Source: Macrostomum hystrix (taxonomy: Eukaryota > Platyhelminthes > Macrostomidae). Taken from it: a stretch of DNA of 64,000 bases. Below the pieces are notes generated by a model. The model saw only the letters and a list, made by a program, of their open reading frames with translations, was not told the DNA's origin and did no database searches. Made by a program: the position numbers and the translations under genes. The stretch lies in NCBI GenBank assembly GCA_950097015.1, contig CATNEN010000001.1, positions 25,557,501 through 25,621,500 on the forward strand, written 5' to 3'. This document shows, piece after piece, positions 53,232 through 64,000 of the stretch. Numbering within the stretch: position 1 is the first letter of the stretch; the number at the start of each line of letters is the position of its first letter.

Positions 53232-56200
53232 TTAGACTGCATCATCTGCACATGCAATTTAGACTGCATCATCTGCACATGCAATTCAGACTACATCATC
53301 TGCACATGCAATTTAGACTGCATCATCTGCACATGCAATTCAGACTGCATCATCTGCACATGCAATTCAGACTACATCATCTGCACATGCAATTTAGACT
53401 GCATCATCTGCACATGCAATTCAGACTGCATCATCTGCACATGCAATTCAGACTGCATCATCTGCACATGCAATTCAGACTGCATCATCTGCACATGCAA
53501 TTTAGACTGCATCATCTGCACATGCAATTTAGACTGCATCATCTGCACATGCAATTCAGACTGCATCATCTGCACATGCAATTCAGACTGCATCATCTGC
53601 ACATGCAATTTAGACTGCATCATCTGCACATGCAATGCAATTCAGACTACATCATCTGCACATGCAATTCAGACTGCATCATCTGCACATGCAATTCCAG
53701 ACTGCATCATCTGCACATGCAATTCAGACTGCATCATCGCACATGCAATTCAGACTACATCATCTGCACATGCATTTAGACTGCATCATCTGCACATGCA
53801 ATTCAGACTGCATCATCTTGCACATGCAATTCAGACTACATCATCTGCACATGCAATTTAGACTGCATCATCTGCACATGCAATTCAGACTACATCATCT
53901 GCACATGCAATTTAGACTGCATCATCTGCACATGCAATTCAGACTGCATCATCTGCACATGCAATTCAGACTACATCATCTGCACATGCAATTTAGACGT
54001 GCATCATCTGCACATGCAATTTAGACTACATCATCTGCACATGCAATCAGACTGCATCATCTGCACATGCAATTCAGACTGCATCATCTGCACATGCAAT
54101 TCAGACTACATCATCTGCACATGCAATTCAGACTGCATCATCTGCACATGCAATTTAGACTACATCATCTGCACATGCAATTCAGACTGCATCATCTGCA
54201 CATGCAATTAGACTACATCATCTGCACATGCAATTCAGACTGCATCATCTGCACATGCAATTTAGACTGCATCATCTGCCATGCAATTCAGACTGCATCA
54301 TCTGCACATGCAATTCAGACTACATCATCTGCACATGCAATTAGACTGCATCATCTGCACATGCAATTCAGCAACTGACATCATCTGCACATGCTAATTC
54401 ATAGACTGCATCATCTGCACATGCAATTCAGACTGCATCATCTGCACATGCAATTCAGACTCAGACTGCATCATCTGCACATGCAATTCAGACTGCATCA
54501 TCTGCACATGCAATTGAGACTGCATCATCTGCACATGCAATTCAGACTGCATCATCTGCACATGCAATTCAGACTACATCATCTGCACATGCAATTTAGA
54601 CTGCATCATCTGCACATGCAATTTAGACTACATCATCTGCACATGCAATTCAGACTGCATCATCTGCACATGCAATTCAGACTGCATCATCTGCACATGC
54701 AATTCAGACTACATCATCTGCACATGCAATTCAGACTGCATCATCTGCACATGCAATTTAGACTACATCATCTGCACATGCAATTCAGACTGCATCATCT
54801 GCACATGCAATTTAGACTACATCATCTGCACATGCAATTCAGACTGCATCATCTGCACATGCAATTTAGACTGCATCATCTGCACATGCAATTCAGACTG
54901 CATCATCTGCACATGCAATTCAGACTACATCATCTGCACATGCAATTTAGACTGCATCATCTGCACATGCAATTCAGACTGCATCATCTGCACATGCAAT
55001 TCAGACTGCATCATCTGCACATGCAATTCAGACTACATCATCTGCACATGCAATTTAGACTGCATCATCTGCACATGCAATTCAGACTACATCATCTGCA
55101 CATGCAATTTAGACTGCATCATCTGCACATGCAATTCAGACTGCATCATCTGCACATGCAATTCAGACTGCATCATCTGCACATGCAATTGAGACTGCAT
55201 CATCTGCACATGCAATTCAGACTGCATCATCTGCACATGCAATTCAGACTACATCATCTGCACATGCAATTTAGACTGCATCATCTGCACATGCAATTTA
55301 GACTGCATCATCTGCACATGCAATTGAGACTGCATCATCTGCACATGCAATTCAGACTGCATCATCTGCACATGCAATTCAGACTGCATCATCTGCACAT
55401 GCAATTTAGACTGCATCATCTGCACATGCAATTCAGACTACATCATCTGCACATGCAATTCAGACTGCATCATCTGCACATGCAATTCAGACTACATCAT
55501 CTGCACATGCAATTTAGACTGCATCATCTGCACATGCAATTCAGACTGCATCATCTGCACATGCAATTCAGACTACATCATCTGCACATGCAATTTAGAC
55601 TGCATCATCTGCACATGCAATTCAGACTGCATCATCTGCACATGCAATTCAGACTGCATCATCTGCACATGCAATTCAGACTGCATCATCTGCACATGCA
55701 ATTCAGACTACATCATCTGCACATGCAATTTAGACTGCATCATCTGCACATGCAATTTAGACTACATCATCTGCACATGCAATTCAGACTGCATCATCTG
55801 CACATGCAATTCAGACTGCATCATCTGCACATGCAATTCAGACTACATCATCTGCACATGCAATTCAGACTGCATCATCTGCACATGCAATTCAGACTGC
55901 ATCATCTGCACATGCAATTCAGACTGCATCATCTGCACATGCAATTCAGACTACATCATCTGCACATGCAATTTAGACTACATCACCTGCACATGCAATT
56001 CAGACTGCATCATCTGCACATGCAATTCAGACTGCATCATCTGCACATGCAATTTAGACTGCATCATCTGCACATGCAATTTAGACTGCATCATCTGCAC
56101 ATGCAATTTAGACTGCATCATCTGCACATGCAATTTAGACTACATCATCTGCACATGCAATTTAGACTGCATCATCTGCACATGCAATTTAGACTACATC

Positions 56201-57786
56201 ATCTGCACATGCAATTCAGACTGCATCATCTGCACATGCAATTTAGACTGCATCATCTGCACATGCAATTTAGACTACATCATCTGCACATGCAATTCAG
56301 ACTGCATCATCTGCACATGCAATTTAGACTACATCATCTGCACATGCAATTCAGACTGCATCATCTGCACATGCAATTTAGACTGCATCATCTGCACATG
56401 CAATTCAGACTGCATCATCTGCACATGCAATTCAGACTACATCATCTGCACATGCAATTTAGACTGCATCATCTGCACATGCAATTCAGACTACATCATC
56501 TGCACATGCAATTTAGACTGCATCATCTGCACATGCAATTCAGACTACATCATCTGCACATGCAATTTAGACTGCATCATCTGCACATGCAATTCAGACT
56601 GCATCATCTGCACATGCAATTCAGACTGCATCATCTGCACATGCAATTGAGACTGCATCATCTGCACATGCAATTCAGACTGCATCATCTGCACATGCAA
56701 TTCAGACTACATCACCTGCACATGCAATTCAGACTGCATCATCTGCACATGCAATTCAGACTGCATCATCTGCACATGCAATTCAGACTGCATCATCTGC
56801 ACATGCAATTCAGACTGCATCATCTGCACATGCAATTCAGACTGCATCATCTGCACATGCAATTTAGACTGCATCATCTGCACATGCAATTCAGACTACA
56901 TCATCTGCACATGCAATTCAGACTACATCATCTGCACATGCAATTTAGACTGCATCATCTGCACATGCAATTCAGACTGCATCATCTGCACATGCAATTC
57001 AGACTACATCATCTGCACATGCAATTTAGACTGCATCATCTGCACATGCAATTTAGACTGCATCATCTGCACATGCAATTCAGACTGCATCATCTGCACA
57101 TGCAATTCAGACTGCATCATCTGCACATGCAATTCAGACTGCATCATCTGCACATGCAATTCAGACTGCATCATCTGCACATGCAATTTAGACTACATCA
57201 TCTGCACATGCAATTCAGACTGCATCATCTGCACATGCAATTCAGACTGCATCATCTGCACATGCAATTCAGACTACATCATCTGCACATGCAATTCAGA
57301 CTGCATCATCTGCACATGCAATTCAGACTGCATCATCTGCACATGCAATTCAGACTGCATCATCTGCACATGCAATTCAGACTACATCATCTGCACATGC
57401 AATTTAGACTACATCACCTGCACATGCAATTCAGACTGCATCATCTGCACATGCAATTCAGACTGCATCATCTGCACATGCAATTTAGACTGCATCATCT
57501 GCACATGCAATTTAGACTGCATCATCTGCACATGCAATTCAGACTGCATCATCTGCACATGCAATTCAGACTGCATCATCTGCACATGCAATTTAGACTA
57601 CATCATCTGCACATGCAATTCAGACTGCATCATCTGCACATGCAATTCAGACTGCATCATCTGCACATGCAATTTAGACTACATCATCTGCACATGCAAT
57701 TCAGACTGCATCATCTGCACATGCAATTTAGACTGCATCATCTGCACATGCAATTTAGACTACATCATCTGCACATGCAATTTAGA
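53232..57786. repeat. 27-bp minisatellite, about 170 copies
   Basis: Units of 27 bp containing GACTGCATCATCTGCACATG. Variable sites are TTC/TTT (rarely TTG) before AGA, CTG/CTA before CATCAT and, rarely, CAT/CAC. From 53232 to about 54470 many units have 1-4 bp indels. From 54480 to the end the 27-bp register is unbroken, producing a plus-strand ORF of 1,136 codons repeating FRLHHLHMQ. I do not call it a gene. Confidence 0.95.
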
Positions 57787-57852
57787 TATTTACACAATTA
57801 ACATGCAAATACATTAACATATACATTTAGATTTACAATTTACACATCACTC

Positions 57853-58961
57853 AACTGATATGTATTAGGTCTCTGAAATCATTCAACTTTTCTTTCTTAA
57901 ATTCTCGTGATTGTGATGATGCTTCTGTTAATGCTGTTTCTTAACTTTTGCACATGGTAGACATGTCTAGGTGCCCATTGTCTAGATTGGTCATTGCTTA
58001 GAGTAATATGATTGCTTTTCTAGTCCTAAATTCTATAACCATTTTTTGCTATTGCTTAAGTTTATTTGTGTTGATTGAGTTTTAACATCCTCAAGTTAAT
58101 ATTATCTGGCACATTATCTAATATATTGCAAGTTCTTACAGGCCTAAAACATGTATAAGGATAGACTTGTCCTAACCTTGGCCATAGCAGGGGTGTAGTT
58201 ATCAGGGAATACAGGGACATTGTGACGAGTGTTTAGTTAGTTGTTGTGTAGCGGATTTGGGTTGGGATTTAAATATATTGCTTTTTAAGTTTGTTTGTTT
58301 GACTAGCTGTGAGGTGGTAACGGGTGGGGACGGCGATGGCAACACTCAAAACATGCTTATTATTATAACAACAGAAAGTACTAATTGGGTGTTGAATAAA
58401 TTTGGTGCAATAATACCCAAGTGTACACTTAGGAAATAAGCCAATCAGAATATAGGGTCAAGATCAGAGCCAAGTTCTACTTTCTAGTCACAGAATAAAA
58501 TGATTATTGCGCAAAAAGTGAATGAAGAGTGAAGTGCGAAAACCAAAATAGTGTACCATACATAATATTCCGGATACTGTATTGTTATAATAAGAAAAGT
58601 AAGAAAGTAAGTATTTACAATAATTATACGGCTACGATAAACAAACACTGCCACAATATATTCTCCCATTTGTCTGCTTAAACAGTTGCCATTATATAAG
58701 TTAAAGTTTACTGATTTTTATCGCCGTATTTTCATGTTTCTTTGACAATATTTAGCATGTTTTACAAATGTAGAGTATGAATTAATGTACTAATGTACTA
58801 AACTAGAGTAAGTATGTATTCGCTAATAATGCAGTTATCATTTATATTTAAATATTTCCCACAGCTGCAGCATGCGCTCCACTCTACTGCCCTGTGAGTA
58901 GCCACCAAGGAGCACGATTCGAGAGCACTCCAAGGAGAGAGCGGCAGGCACTGACCAGCCC
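57853..58961. repeat. Segmental-duplication flank, copy 2 (upstream of gene C)
   Basis: Matches 11573-12679. The left junction with the end of the 27-bp array region is near CACTCAACTGATATG. Confidence 0.85.
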
Positions 58962-58992
58962 GTTGCCATGGCAACAATTTCAGGCATAAAAG
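58962..58992 (+). promoter_or_regulatory. Putative gene C promoter: perfect X-box plus TATA-like
   Basis: GTTGCCATGGCAAC (58962-58975) is the palindromic RFX X-box consensus, followed by CATAAAAG (58985-58992) about 93 bp before the ATG. Gene A has the same arrangement with one X-box mismatch. Confidence 0.55.
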
Positions 58993-59084
58993 CTGTCTCC
59001 GAGCTGCAGCGGGCCAGAGGTGGAATCGCTGTGTGCTCACCTTGAGCAGTGCTCAATCTAACTCCTCACTCTAATCCCAGTCCC

Positions 59085-62000
59085 ATGGCTGCTGGAGGCC
59101 CAAGCGATGACCAGGTGAGGGACTCAGAGCCAATCACAGTGCTTTTTCTATTGCTCAAATATTGACTGAACCTGCCCACTGACTGTTGCATTGCCGACTC
59201 TCAGCTGCAGAAACTCGCCCAGCTGACCATCCAAGGCGACTTTGGCCAGGTGCACCAACTGGCGACGCGACAGCTGGTGGCAAGCAGAGATGGCAGGCGC
59301 AGCGGAAGGACCATCTTGATGGTAGTTGCCGACGCTCTAGATACTCCCGTGGATGCTGAGAAGTGCGTATTGTACTTATTTGAGTTGGGCGCGGATCCGG
59401 CAGCGCGTGACCGGGCCGGCGACACGGCAGCGCACGTGGCAGCCAGACGGAACCACCTGCGGCTGCTGGCGCTGCTGCCGTTCGATGCGAAGTGGCTGCA
59501 GAACGAGCGAGGCGCGACACCGCTGATGGAGGCAGCTCAAGCCGGCAGCTGGGAAACCGCGAAACAACTGCTGCATCTGCTGAGGCAGAGGAGGTATAAT
59601 GAGTATAAGGAGAGAGGCAACTCGAAGAGGGATCAGCTGCTCGGCCTGCAGGACAGCGAAGGTCAAACCGCGCTCGACCTGGCGAGGCAGGGCGGCCACT
59701 CAGAGCTGGCCAGCTACATTGAGCGGTGAGTGATCAGTTCGCTGCTGTGCCCGATTCGCAGCATTGCAGCTGGGGTGGCCTGAGCATTGGTCTCAGCCCA
59801 GCCAATCAGAGCCAGTCAGCTGAAGCCGCTGTTGTTTGCATGGCCCAATGGGATTTCATTTCGGTGCAGTCGCTTTTGCATTTCTAGTTTAGCAACTCGA
59901 GCTAACTAATAAATCGAGTGGAGATCAGTCAAATGGGAACTTGTCAATCTGGGAAAGCATTAGAGATGCAGGGGAGTTTTGGTGCATGCAACTGAATCCC
60001 CATGTGTTTGTGTCTCCCACAGCCAGTTTCCCTTCCCCAATATTCTGATTGGCTGAGAATTCACTTCCCTTAACTTGGAGATTCGCAAATAGGCAATCAG
60101 CAAATCTCCAATGGCCAGTGCACAGATTTGTGTGCCACATTGGCAGCACTGAGAATTGGCATTTCTCATGCCGCAGTGCTTTCTCGACCCCAACACTTTG
60201 CTGATGCAGCGAATTTGAGGCTGAGTAAAAATGAGCTTGTCTGAAACTGCTGCCTGTTTGTGTGCGATGAGAATTTCGCATTTGATTTCTTCTGCTTTGC
60301 AGGGAGATGCGGCTGCGAGTGGATGAAGATGGCAGGATCTTCGGCCTGACAGACTCGGTGAGTGGCATCTGGGGTGCCGATGTGGGTGCAGATGAGCAGC
60401 TGTGCTCAAATTCTCCACTCGCCTTTGCAGGAGGAGGCAGAGCGAGAGGAACTGGAGCGGCTGGCCGAGGCGGGCGACTCGGCGGGGCTGCGGCGAGCAG
60501 CGACCCGCAGCAACTGCGACCTGCCGGACAGGGGGGGTCATACAGCGTTAATGAGGGCAGCTGAGAACATCCAGTGCTCTGACGGGGCTCTGTGGCAGCA
60601 TCTGCCGCAGCTCGGGGACCCCACCTGTGCTGCTGTGGGTGCTTTCAGTTCCCTGCACTTTGCAGCCGAGGCTGGCAATTCTGCCGCAGTCTCCCAGCTG
60701 CTCCATGCCGGAGCCTCCGCCAACGCCAGGGGTTGGAGGGAATCCACGGCCCTCATGTGGGCAGCCAGGGCGCCCCCCGCAACCGCCGCCGCAGTCGGTC
60801 GGGCTCTGCTGGCCGCAGGGTCGGACTGGAGCCTGAAGGACGAGGATGGCATGACTGCGCTGGACTGGGCCACAGTGGAGGGAAAGAGCGAACTGGCCGA
60901 GCTGCTGCGTGGGTGAGTTGCCATGGCGACTGAGAATGTCTCTCATCTTGCATTATCGCACTGGGTGGGTGCAGGTCGCAGTGTTTCACTGATCAGAGTC
61001 AAAGTGGGTTGCAATTTTTAGCCAAAATATTTTCTGTCCAATCAGAGTTTTGCCCGCCTCTGCCACTCAAGCAGTTTGCAGTGCCGTAAATAATAGCATT
61101 AATATTATCAGTGGTAATAAAGCTTTCCATTTGCTGCTTTTTATAGGTGAAAATGCGCACTGCGTACCGTGCGGGCCGCTCTCACAAAGCCCAATTTTCT
61201 GTGCGCAATTCAGAGTTTGTGCAGTCCGAAGCAACTTCTGCTTTCGACGCTGTGGAAATTGGGGCTTGTGAAACGGCTGAGCATCGCTTCTGGAGGGGTG
61301 GGCGTGCGGGCGCTCTCCCATTGGCTGGCGGCCTCCCCGCCCCGTCTCTTCCATTGGCTGGCGGCCTCCGCCAGTCAGTTTTAGCGCCTCTGCGCCATTT
61401 CAGCAGAGCTGTTGCGCTGTTGCGCTGCTATTGCTGGAAAACTGACACAGCTGAGCTAAAATGCACAGTTTAGTTACAGTTTGCTGCTACTTGAACTGTT
61501 AATTGGCATTGGCATTAATTACTGCAGTGCCTTCAGCAAACACAAGCAAAGGACAGGACACACTCAGGACAAACACAAGTCAGCAATCAGACGCAGACTA
61601 AAGTGCATTGAATGAAAAACAGTCTGGCTGACTGTGGCTCACTTGGCGCAAGTGACGGCCTACAGGGTGGCTGTTAAGAAGAGGCCACCCACAGAGTGGG
61701 GGTCGAGGGCCGCACAGGCAAATGAAAATGTGCGGAGAGGCCCCCAGCGAAGGCAGGGACTGTGGAGTGGGGTGGGTGGCCCCGCCTCTCTGCCCCCTCG
61801 GCACCTCGTCACCTCGCAGCCAGCGAGTGGCAATTCTGCCCATTCCGCTGACTCCTGAGCACACACGCACACAGATGCCTTCAATAAAGTTGACAGCTAT
61901 CCAAATACTTTTGCGGAGTCTGCCTCGGTTTCCTCACCTTCTTCAGTGATTTGCCACTGGCCAAGTGAGCCTCACTGACCGAAAACTGTCAGTTGAAGAG

Positions 62001-63743
62001 CGGTAGAAGGGGAGTGGGATATTTTTGTATTCACTTTTCCCCACCGCATGCCAGGGCATGAATCTGACATTCTCCTTCGGTAGCATGTTTTGAGACTGGG
62101 GAGATGAGACTGGGGAGATGAGACAGGGAGATGAGACAGGGGAGATGAGACAGGGAGATGAGACAGGGAGATGAGACAGGGGAGATGAGACAGGGAGATG
62201 AGACAGGGGAGATGAGATAGGGGAGATGAGACGGGAGTTGAGATGGGGGGGAAATGAGACAGAGGAGATGAGACAGGGGAGAGATGAGACAGAGGAGATG
62301 AGACAGGGGAGATGAAACAGGGAGATGAGACAGGGGAGATGAGACGGGAGATGAGACAGGGGAGATGAGACACATTATGCCCTCCCTGCTGCTAGGTGCA
62401 GTTGAGGGTCAGCTGACCTATTAGCCATGGCCATGCTGAGCCATGCACTTTCTTCAATGAAATGTGCTATGAAATGCATTGTTCTCATTGCTAGCAGAAT
62501 CTAATTGATACACATACAACTCATGTCGCTTATTCAGCGGCAAGGCTGGTAGGAGCCGGAAGTGTCAAGTCAGTGTTGATATTATATTATATTATGATTG
62601 AGTTTTTGAATGCTATTATACTAATTACTCGTTGACAATCGCCATTTCCACTAACCAATGCCCATGCAGGTACGAAGGCAAGGAGTACTTTGAAAAGCCG
62701 TGAGTACATACATTGCTGCTGCTTTTGTTGCATTTCTGCTCTCTGCAATCTGCAGCTCTTCTGCCCACCTGCCGCTTGCTTTCATCAGCCACTAAAAATT
62801 CCTCAGGTTTCTCATTGAGCGCTGGGAATCCTTCAAACTCATCGGCAGGGGAGGCTTCGGCGATGTCCACGAAGTGCTCACGGACACGGGCATCAGGTGC
62901 GCTGCGAAGACTCTCAGACTGCCAGTGCAGCTCGGTGATCAGCTGGACCCTTCAAAGAAAACGGAGATCGACAAGTTTATTGAGGGCGAGAAGAACCTGT
63001 GCCAGCTGCGGCACCCCAACATCGTCAGCTTCTTGCACATCGCTCAGCCTGAGTATGCGACAGTTGTTGTGTTCATGGAGCTGCTGGATGGCTGCAGCCT
63101 GGAGAGATTTCTCGACTCCAAGCCGCTGGGCGAAGAAGCCATTCGACAGTTCAGCGAGCAGGTGAGATTTGAGCAGCCTGCTCATGAGTGATGCAGTGAG
63201 TTGACTTTTTAGCGTCAGCTGACACCAGTTCCTCAACCCACCCACCTGCAGATCTGCAGCGCGCTGCACTACCTGCACAGCCGACAGCCGCCTGTGATCC
63301 ACAGAGACATCAACTGCAGCAACATCATTGTGCTCGGTGACAACAGGCGAGTCAAGCTGATCGACTTCGGCCTGTCAATCAAGCTGGAGCAGTCTGTCAG
63401 CCACCTCATAGCCTCCACTGCCACACCGAAGGGCACTCTGAACTTCATGGCGCCAGAGCTGCTGGCACCAGACGATGAAGGCAACCCGCGGTACAGCAGA
63501 GAGTCGGACATCTGGGCATTCGGCTGCTCAGTCTTCCAGATGGCCACGGGAGGCAGGCCCTACTCAAACGCCAGAAACTACTTCCACGTGGCTCAGAAGC
63601 TGAAGAAGGACGGAGCCCCCGCCCTGCCTGACGGCTGCTCGGCGGAGCTGCGGGACTTCTACAGCCGCTGCACGAAGCGAGACCGCAAGGAGAGAAAGTC
63701 AGCAGAGGAGCTGTGCCTTCACGGCTTCCTGCTGCGACGGTGA
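59085..63743 (+). CDS. Gene C: ankyrin-repeat STE/MAP3K-like protein kinase
   Basis: Seven exons: 59085-59114, 59205-59725, 60303-60357, 60431-60912, 62670-62699, 62807-63161 and 63252-63743. All junctions are GT-AG and the phases add up to 655 codons including the TGA. Residues 1-10 are the leader MAAGGPSDDQ. Residues 11-184 hold about four ankyrin repeats, 185-202 a connector, and about 203-362 four more. A short linker YEGKEYFEKP follows, then a kinase domain from about 374: GRGGFGDV (386-393), K407, HRDINCSN with D510 and N515, DFG from D529, and the MAPELL segment. All catalytic residues are present. It is expected to be a soluble Ser/Thr kinase directed to partners by its ankyrin repeats. 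This is the complete, compact member of the family and the best reference for A and B. Pathway and substrate are unknown. Confidence 0.87.
61146..61760. other. Intron 4 segment shared with gene B
   Basis: Near-identical to 18303-18913, with an extra CTCTGCGCCATTTCAGCAGA-like stretch near 61388-61410. It carries the same small ORF (61153-61473, longer here because of a frame change). Confidence 0.7.
62090..62375. repeat. 14/15-bp GA-rich minisatellite, gene C intron 4
   Basis: Gene C member of the family, including GAGATGAGACTGGG units at its left edge. Confidence 0.92.
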
Positions 63744-64000
63744 CCAAGCTGGCAGACAGACTGGCTGACACTGATAGACCCCCTCACATTTGTAAACTTC
63801 TGAACTTACTTCAGCAGTGTAATTATTTGCTGTTTAATTTTTCCCAACGGATTTAATGCTCATTCATGAGCTGCTCCAATCCCTACTCGCTATGGTTTAA
63901 TACTGGATAACCTGTGACCATCCTGTATGACTCTTGCATGACCATCCTGCATGACTCTTGTATGACCATCCTGCATGACTCTTGCATGACCATCCTGCAT
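63744..64000 (+). other. 3' flank of gene C with start of 24-bp minisatellite
   Basis: Sequence after the TGA differs from gene B until about 63912, where the TGACCATCCTGTATGACTC repeat begins and runs off the window edge. The poly(A) site is not reached. Confidence 0.7.

Noticed and set aside
1-57786. CRISPR array interpretation of the regular repeats
   Set aside because: Repeats are contiguous tandem units without unique spacers, in a spliced eukaryotic context.
54391-57801. 1,136-codon FRLHHLHMQ ORF annotated as a protein
   Set aside because: It is the 27-bp array read in frame. Kept only as a finding because of the third-position pattern; not enough for a gene call.

Overview
This is eukaryotic nuclear DNA, almost certainly from an invertebrate bilaterian animal. 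Genes are split by GT-AG introns, exons are GC-rich against AT-rich introns and spacers, and there is a Ty3/Gypsy LTR retrotransposon, a CACTA-like (CMC/EnSpm) DNA transposon and a gene resembling the Friend-of-GATA (ZFPM/u-shaped) zinc-finger family. Roughly a third of the window is minisatellite (unit lengths near 3, 14-15, 19, 20, 24, 27, 33, 34, 54 and 62 bp). A repeat-rich free-living flatworm such as Macrostomum would fit, but that is a low-confidence guess.

Layout. 1-3180: a trinucleotide array, then a 54-bp minisatellite. 3190-3930: transposase debris on the minus strand. 4735-11563: an intact LTR retrotransposon with gag and pol, nearly identical LTRs and a 4-bp target duplication. 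It sits in a dispersed repeat whose uninterrupted counterpart lies at 49876-50581. 11573-37235: two tandem ankyrin/protein-kinase genes (A and B). 37236-41695: spacer with several minisatellites and a diverged tandem duplication. 41696-48058: the ZFPM-like gene, broken by a 4,110-bp CMC-type transposon whose own transposase gene is broken by a 648-bp TA-flanked MITE. 48200-57790: more minisatellites, ending in a 4.6-kb array of a 27-bp unit. 57853-64000: a third, compact ankyrin-kinase gene (C) inside a copy of the block that starts at 11573.

The ankyrin-kinase family is the main system here. Gene C has seven exons and a predicted 654-residue product: about eight ankyrin repeats, a short YEGKEYF linker exon and a complete STE/MAP3K-like kinase domain. 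Gene A has the promoter, the ankyrin exons and the linker exon, but no kinase. Gene B has ankyrin exons and the kinase but no promoter of the family type. Its linker-to-kinase interval has grown to about 16 kb by amplification of a 33-bp minisatellite and of two short exons, X (63 nt, six identical copies) and W (87 nt, three identical copies). All linker, X and W exons are symmetric phase 2-2, so any number can be included or skipped without changing frame. Splice phases would also let transcripts from A's promoter continue into B's downstream exons.

The very long ORFs over the 27-, 33- and 54-bp arrays come from unit lengths divisible by three and are not annotated as genes. All exon models come from splice-site and phase reading only, with no transcript data.
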